Shown here in pieces: positions 59,360-64,000 of a stretch of 64,000 nt of DNA. Source of the stretch: Ruminococcus flavefaciens ATCC 19208 (lineage in GTDB: Bacteria; Bacillota; Clostridia; Oscillospirales; Ruminococcaceae). The stretch covers positions 219,616 to 283,615 of the forward strand of contig NZ_JAEF01000007.1 of the NCBI RefSeq assembly GCF_000518765.1. The letters are read 5' to 3'. The notes under the pieces were generated by a model. It saw nothing but the letters and a program-made list of their open reading frames with translations. It was not told the origin of the DNA and made no database searches. Numbering within the stretch: the first letter of the stretch is position 1; each line of letters begins with the position of its first letter. A program made the position numbers and the translations under genes.

Positions 59360-59549
59360 TTTAGTGATTAGTAATTAGTGAATAGTGAGTAGAGAGTAGT
59401 AAACAGATAGCAGTTACTACTCGGCGAAGCTTGATTATGATTAAGTTGAGAATTGAGAGTTGCGGAGCCGCTTTCGGCGACACATTTAAATTATGTGAGC
59501 AAAGCGAATATAACCATTCTACTTTCTACTCTCTACTTACTACTTACTG
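59360..59549. repeat. Nested palindromic repeat upstream of cca
   Basis: Outer arms carry AGTGAGTAGAGAGTAGT and CTACTCTCTACTTACTACTT; inside, at 59444-59510, is a copy of the GTTGAGAATTGAGAGTT element. The 59140-59360 stretch before it is AT-rich with no gene. The outer family recurs at 61680-61761. Confidence 0.6.
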
Positions 59550-59568
59550 AAGAAGGGAGGCAGCCACT

Positions 59569-60894
59569 GTGAAAATAGATACGAATACTCGGCAGATACT
59601 TACAGAGCTTGAAAGCTGCGGCTTTGAGGCATATATGGTCGGCGGCTGTGTCCGCGACGGCATAATGGGCAGGAACTGCCACGATATAGATATTACCACA
59701 AATGCTCTTCCCCAGCAGATACTGGAAGTTTTCCGCGATTACAGAGTAATACCCACGGGAATAAAGCACGGTACTGTCACCGTACTTTGTGGAGGCTCGC
59801 CCTTTGAGATAACTACTTACCGCATCGACGGTGAATACTCCGACCACCGCCGCCCCGACAAAGTAGAGTTCACATCTGATATTACCGCCGACCTTGCGCG
59901 CCGTGATTTCACTGTAAATGCCATTGCAATGGACAAAAACGGCAGCATCATCGACCCATTCGGCGGAAAAAACGACATCGCAGCAGGTATCATAAGATGT
60001 GTCGGTGAGCCGGAAAAGCGTTTCACCGAGGACGCTCTCAGGATAATGCGGGCTGTTCGTTTTTCGTCGCAGCTCGGCTTCACTATCGACGAAGCTACCG
60101 CAGCAGCCGTACACAGAATGAAAGACGACCTGAAAAAAATATCCCGTGAACGTATACGTGACGAGCTTGACAAGCTTATCTGCGGCAAAAACTGCATTGA
60201 TGTGCTGCTTGATTACAGCGACATAATCACCGCAGTTATCCCCGAATTTCAGCCATGCATCGGACTTGACCAGCGCTCACCATACCATAAATACACGGTT
60301 TGGGAGCATATCGTCCGCGCACTTGCTTCTGCTCCCTGCGAGGATATACAGCTCCGCAGAGCTCTTTTCTTCCACGATATCGGCAAACCTGCATGTATGA
60401 CACTTGACGAAAACGGTCGCGGACACTTCAAAAAGCATGACAGTGTTGGTGCGGAAATGACTCGGGAGCTGATGAAGGAGCTGCGCTACGACAATAGGTC
60501 AATCACCGATGTTTCCACGCTTATCGCCAATCACAGCAAAAAGATACGCTGCCGCGCAGATGTGAAGAAAATGATGTCCAATATCGGGGACGAGCTTTTC
60601 TTCAGCCTTATGGTCATGAAAAAATGCGATAACTCGGCTAAAAATGAATTCGTCCTCGAAGAGAACATCTTCTTTGACAAGCTTATCGAAATGGGGCACG
60701 AAATAGTTGCCAATAACGAGTGCAGAAATATCCGCGGACTTGTTATAAAAGGCTCAGACCTTGCTGTACTGGGCTTTAAAGGCTCGGAAATAGGCAGTCT
60801 GCTGCACGAGATACTCGGACATGTCATAGACGGGAACCTTAGCAACAGCAAAGCCGAGATAATGGATTATGCAGAACAGAGGTGCAGGTTATGA
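59569..60894 (+). CDS. cca: CCA tRNA nucleotidyltransferase
   Basis: The 441-aa class II enzyme adds or repairs the 3' CCA end of tRNAs. The N-terminus has YMVGGCVRDGIMGRNCHDID with metal-binding D-x-D. It continues with RRDFTVNAIAMD, IDPFGGKNDI, EDALRIMRAVRFSSQLGF (template-recognition region with Arg), then an HD domain (VWEHIVRALA, LFFHDIGKP) as in many Firmicute CCA enzymes. The HD part can carry phosphatase activity. The start is GTG 59569 with GGGAGG upstream. It overlaps pflA by 4 bp. Confidence 0.94.
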   Translation: MKIDTNTRQILTELESCGFEAYMVGGCVRDGIMGRNCHDIDITTNALPQQILEVFRDYRVIPTGIKHGTVTVLCGGSPFEITTYRIDGEYSDHRRPDKVEFTSDITADLARRDFTVNAIAMDKNGSIIDPFGGKNDIAAGIIRCVGEPEKRFTEDALRIMRAVRFSSQLGFTIDEATAAAVHRMKDDLKKISRERIRDELDKLICGKNCIDVLLDYSDIITAVIPEFQPCIGLDQRSPYHKYTVWEHIVRALASAPCEDIQLRRALFFHDIGKPACMTLDENGRGHFKKHDSVGAEMTRELMKELRYDNRSITDVSTLIANHSKKIRCRADVKKMMSNIGDELFFSLMVMKKCDNSAKNEFVLEENIFFDKLIEMGHEIVANNECRNIRGLVIKGSDLAVLGFKGSEIGSLLHEILGHVIDGNLSNSKAEIMDYAEQRCRL

Positions 60895-61634
60895 CAGGAA
60901 GAATACATTCAACAGAGAGCTTCGGAACAGTTGACGGTCCGGGAGTACGCTTTGTGGTGTTTTTTCAGGGCTGTCCGCTGAGGTGCAAATACTGCCACAA
61001 CCCTGATACATGGGACTTTTCAGGCGGCAAAGAGACTACCGCAGAGGAGCTTATGAAAGAGTACGATTCATATAAGGAGTTTCTCAAAACAGGCGGTATC
61101 ACCGCAACAGGCGGCGAACCTCTTGCTCAGCCCGAATTCCTTGCAGAGCTTTTTGCACTTGCAAAAAGCAAGGGTGTCCACACCTGCCTTGACACTTCCG
61201 CAGGAGTTTACGATCCTTCACATCACGAAAAGATAGACGAAGTGCTGAAATATACAGACCTTGTTATGCTGGACATAAAGCACATCGACAGCGACTGCCA
61301 CAAGGAGCTTACAGGCAAGGGAAACAGCAATATCCTTGCATTTGCCGAGCATATCCGTGATATGGGCATACCTGTATGGATACGCCACGTTGTAGTGCCG
61401 GGTATTACCGATAAATATGAGGAGCTTTTCGCGCTTGGCGAGTATCTGTCCACTTTGAGCAATCTGAAAGCCCTTGATGTGCTCCCCTATCACGACATGG
61501 CAAAGCCGAAATATGCAGAGCTGGGACTGGATTATCCTCTCGGCGACACACCTCCACTCTCTAAGAAGGATGCCATAAAAGCGCGCAACACAATTATGGA
61601 CGGCATACGTTCGGGACTCCGCAAACAAAAATAA
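60891..61634 (+). CDS. pflA: Pyruvate formate-lyase activating enzyme
   Basis: The 247-aa radical SAM protein installs the glycyl radical on pyruvate formate-lyase. It shows FGTVDGPGVRFVVFFQGCP, then the 4Fe-4S motif CPLRCKYCHNPD (C-x3-C-x2-C), GGIT-ATGGEPL, LDTSAG and HVVVPGITD. ATG 60891 overlaps the cca stop (ATGA); a GTG at 60882 is less likely. No pflB is adjacent, so the partner enzyme is encoded elsewhere. It fits a strict anaerobe with mixed-acid fermentation. Confidence 0.92.
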   Translation: MTGRIHSTESFGTVDGPGVRFVVFFQGCPLRCKYCHNPDTWDFSGGKETTAEELMKEYDSYKEFLKTGGITATGGEPLAQPEFLAELFALAKSKGVHTCLDTSAGVYDPSHHEKIDEVLKYTDLVMLDIKHIDSDCHKELTGKGNSNILAFAEHIRDMGIPVWIRHVVVPGITDKYEELFALGEYLSTLSNLKALDVLPYHDMAKPKYAELGLDYPLGDTPPLSKKDAIKARNTIMDGIRSGLRKQK

Positions 61635-61644
61635 TATCTCACGG

Positions 61645-61672
61645 CCTCTGACACACATCAGAGGTCTTTTTC
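61645..61672 (+). terminator. Terminator of the cca-pflA operon
   Basis: Stem CCTCTGA / TCAGAGG with CACACA loop, then TCTTTTTC. Confidence 0.8.
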
Positions 61673-61679
61673 ATATTAT

Positions 61680-61795
61680 TAGTAAGTAGAGAGTAGTGAG
61701 TAGTAAGTAGTATTATGCAGCGAAGCTGTTTCTACTCTCTACTATCTACTAACTACTTACTCAAATCCTATTTTGCAAAGCAAAATTAGGATTTA
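61680..61795. repeat. Palindromic repeat between pflA and asnB
   Basis: Arms AGTAAGTAGAGAGTAGTGAG and CTACTCTCTACTATCTACT pair over 80 bp. A second hairpin follows (AATCCTA-TTTTGC / GCAAAATTAGGATT). Confidence 0.6.
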
Positions 61796-61835
61796 TAACA
61801 GCGTGCCGTATGCTGTAAAGCGGTGGAGAGATATT

Positions 61836-63653
61836 ATGTGCGGAATTGCAGGAGCTATAAGCTTTATTGAAGATATGCGCGAGGATATGAAAATTTATGA
61901 GAAAATGCAGCGTGCGCTTCTGCGCCGCGGTCCCGATCAGCATAGCATGACGCTGACCCGTGAAGCTGCACTTATACACACCCGTCTTGCAGTCATTGAC
62001 ATTGACGGCGGCAGACAGCCTATGAGCTGCGGGAAATATACAATTGTATATAACGGCGAGCTTTACAATACCGCTGAGCTCCGCAAAGAGCTGTCCGACG
62101 AATTCTCCTTTGACACTCATTCCGATACCGAGGTAGTTCTCAAAAGCTACATAAAATGGGGCAGCTCCTGCGTCGACAAATTCAATGGAATCTTTGCCTT
62201 TGCAGTTTGCGACGAGCAGGAGCACCGCGTTTTCCTTGCCCGTGACAGGATAGGCGTAAAGCCCCTTTTCTACTATGACACGGGCAGCAAGCTCATTTTC
62301 GCCTCCGAGCTCCCTGCTCTACTTGAACACCCAGATATCCCACATGAGATAGACGCTCAGGGTGCGGCGGAGCTTCTCCTCATTGCCCCGGGACGAACTA
62401 TGGGCTGCGGAGTCATTCGCGGAGTCAAGGAGCTTAACGCAGGCTGGTGTGGATATTACAGTACAGACGGGCTGCGGCTGTGGGAATACTGGCGGCTTCG
62501 GGCATATGAGCTCCACGAGAGCTTTGAACAGACCGCCGAGCATGTCCGCGAGCTTGTTCTTGACTCTATCCGCCGTCAGCTCGTTTCCGATGTGCCTGTA
62601 TGCACCTTCCTTTCGGGCGGACTTGATTCAAGCCTTATTTCCTCGGTGGCAGCTTCTGAACTGAAAAAGCAGGGCAAGACTCTCTCCACCTTTTCCGTGG
62701 ACTACCGCGACAACGATAAATACTTCCAAAGCAGCCATTTTCAGCCTGACAGTGACCCCGAGTACATCTCCTGCATGGCTGAATATCTGGGTACAGACCA
62801 CCATTGGACAGTAGTCGATACTCCCGAACTTATAGCCGCTCTCGATGAAGCCACAGAAGCACGGGGGCTCCCGGGAATGGCAGATGTGGACGCTTCTCTC
62901 CTGCTTTTCTGCCGCGAGATAAAGAAATACGGCACAGTTGCACTTTCTGGCGAGTGCGCAGACGAGATATTCGGCGGCTATCCGTGGTACAGGGATAAGG
63001 ATATCCGCATGACTGACGGATTTCCGTGGGCGCAGAGCACTGCCTACCGCAAACGCTTCATCTGCGACGACTACGCTGCAAAGATAGATGCCGAGGAATA
63101 CGTTTACAGCGCGTACCGAAAAACTGCCGACTACGCCATGAAGCTCCCTGATGACAGTCCCCTCGAATACCGTATGCGCGAGATGACTCAGCTGAATTTT
63201 CACTGGTTCATGCAGACTCTGCTTGACCGCAAGGACAGAATGTCCATGTACAGCGGACTTGAAGTCCGTGTGCCATTCTGCGACTACCGAATTGCCGAAT
63301 ACCTGTATAATGTGCCGTGGGAATACAAGGACTATATGGGCAGAGAAAAAGGACTTCTCCGCGAAGCCATGAAGGAATGGCTGCCCGAAAAAGTCCTGTG
63401 GCGCAGGAAGAGTCCATATCCGAAAACTCATAATCCTGCATTTCTTGAGGGAGTTACCGCGAAGCTGCGGGATATCCTTGACAACGGCGGCGAAAGGCTC
63501 ACTCAGCTCGTCAAACGCGAAGAGCTTGAAAAGCTGCTGCGGCATGAAGAGCACGTACAGTGGTACGGTCAGCTCATGAATCTGCCACAGACTATCGCGT
63601 TCTTCATTCAGCTCAATTACTGGCTGGAACGATTCGATATAAAGCTCACATAA
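61836..63653 (+). CDS. asnB: Asparagine synthase (glutamine-hydrolysing)
   Basis: The 605-aa enzyme makes asparagine from aspartate, ATP and glutamine. ATG 61836 is chosen because it leaves Cys2 (MCGIAGAI) as the glutaminase nucleophile; GGAG lies 8 bp upstream. Glutaminase residues include RRGPDQHS, TRLAVIDIDGG, YNGELYN and SDTEVVL. The synthetase half has the PP-loop FLSGGLDSSLI, FSVDYRDND, GMADVDASLLLF and LSGECADEIFGGYPW. The C-terminal lid is present (EVRVPFCDYRIAEYLYNVP). It is monocistronic, with no amidotransferase partner nearby. Confidence 0.94.
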   Translation: MCGIAGAISFIEDMREDMKIYEKMQRALLRRGPDQHSMTLTREAALIHTRLAVIDIDGGRQPMSCGKYTIVYNGELYNTAELRKELSDEFSFDTHSDTEVVLKSYIKWGSSCVDKFNGIFAFAVCDEQEHRVFLARDRIGVKPLFYYDTGSKLIFASELPALLEHPDIPHEIDAQGAAELLLIAPGRTMGCGVIRGVKELNAGWCGYYSTDGLRLWEYWRLRAYELHESFEQTAEHVRELVLDSIRRQLVSDVPVCTFLSGGLDSSLISSVAASELKKQGKTLSTFSVDYRDNDKYFQSSHFQPDSDPEYISCMAEYLGTDHHWTVVDTPELIAALDEATEARGLPGMADVDASLLLFCREIKKYGTVALSGECADEIFGGYPWYRDKDIRMTDGFPWAQSTAYRKRFICDDYAAKIDAEEYVYSAYRKTADYAMKLPDDSPLEYRMREMTQLNFHWFMQTLLDRKDRMSMYSGLEVRVPFCDYRIAEYLYNVPWEYKDYMGREKGLLREAMKEWLPEKVLWRRKSPYPKTHNPAFLEGVTAKLRDILDNGGERLTQLVKREELEKLLRHEEHVQWYGQLMNLPQTIAFFIQLNYWLERFDIKLT

Positions 63654-64000
63654 ATCATAATTTAGCTTTGCTGAATTTTGATTTGACCTGTTAGCCCATT
63701 GTAGGGAACGCCGCCCTCGGCGTTCCGTGTAGGGGGCGGATATTATCCGCCCGAAATGTAGGGGACGGCGTCCTCGACGTCCCCAAGAGAGCGTATCAAA
63801 CTGTTAAGGGACGCCCTCTCTTGCAGGACCCCCTAATCGGGTCCGTCCCCTCTGTCGCGCTGCGACATCTCCCCACCCCGTGGGGAGTCACCCTCTTCCG
63901 AAAACAATTCACTGGATTGTTTTCGGAATTCACCCTTGCGGTGCGCCTTCGTATTATTTCGCTGTTCTTTAAAAGCTGGGAACAGCGACCAAAGGCTCTG
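63654..64000. repeat. Cluster of GC-rich palindromes after asnB
   Basis: Inverted repeats include GAACGCCGCCCTCGGCGTTC, GGCGGATATTATCCGCC, GGGGACGGCGTC-type arms and a long CCGAAAACAATTCACTGGAT-type hairpin up to 63935. GC content is far above the neighbourhood and no gene is visible. It resembles, inverted, the region at 46940. Confidence 0.6.

Noticed and set aside
62628..63554. 308-codon minus-strand frame inside asnB
   Set aside because: Long only because of the GC-skewed codon pattern of asnB; no homology and no ribosome binding site.

Overview
The window is a chromosomal segment of an anaerobic, cellulosome-forming Clostridium-class Firmicute, most likely a Ruminococcus of the flavefaciens/albus/champanellensis type. 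Three secreted proteins carry type I dockerins (11211-13616, 14319-17075, 55743-59021). There is also a CotH-family protein, a sortase-B pilus locus, an alpha/beta-type spore protein, and Firmicute-style ribosome binding sites with several TTG and GTG starts. The species is inferred from gene content; no rRNA marker is present.

Region 1 (1-9290) is a type I restriction-modification operon: hsdM (5' end outside the window), hsdS, an AlbA_2/Schlafen-like gene, then hsdR. Between the AlbA_2 gene and hsdR lies an AT-rich cassette encoding a HAD hydrolase, an EEP-fold nuclease/phosphatase and an unrecognised 170-aa protein. A decayed copy of the hsdR 5' end sits just before the cassette.

Region 2 (9300-20700) is accessory. 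It holds small helix-hairpin-helix and zinc-ribbon genes, an SRAP (YedK/HMCES) gene, an LRR-dockerin protein, and a dockerin metallopeptidase divergent from a LacI-sensor/AraC regulator. Around them are relics: a second HhH gene, a spore-protein tail, a UmuC-like fragment, a 3' tRNA fragment and an 80-bp imperfect direct repeat.

Region 3 (20800-28220) holds single genes: GNAT acetyltransferase, FMN reductase, nucleotidyltransferase, yjdF with its upstream RNA motif, PAP2 phosphatase, an XRE regulator, a truncated rsgA and a CotH protein.

Region 4 (28590-38460) is a candidate minus-strand small RNA followed by a pilus operon in the order signal peptidase-like protein, FctA-type pilin, class B sortase, second pilin, giant tip protein. 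The tip gene is split by a frameshift.

Region 5 (38600-47000) contains a PhoB/PhoR-type two-component system with a rhodanese-TtcA-like gene, plus a partial, damaged duplicate of the kinase tail and TtcA gene. A spore-protein gene and a polytopic membrane protein lie between the copies.

Region 6 (47000-64000) is mostly housekeeping: a D-2-hydroxyacid dehydrogenase, proB-proA, cca, pflA and asnB. It also encodes a TolA-like coiled-coil membrane protein next to a zinc-ribbon/PASTA protein whose kinase domain lacks all three catalytic signature residues, and a dockerin beta-helix protein behind four 11-bp-period repeats that look like a PhoB-type binding array. Palindromic interspersed repeats fill several gaps.
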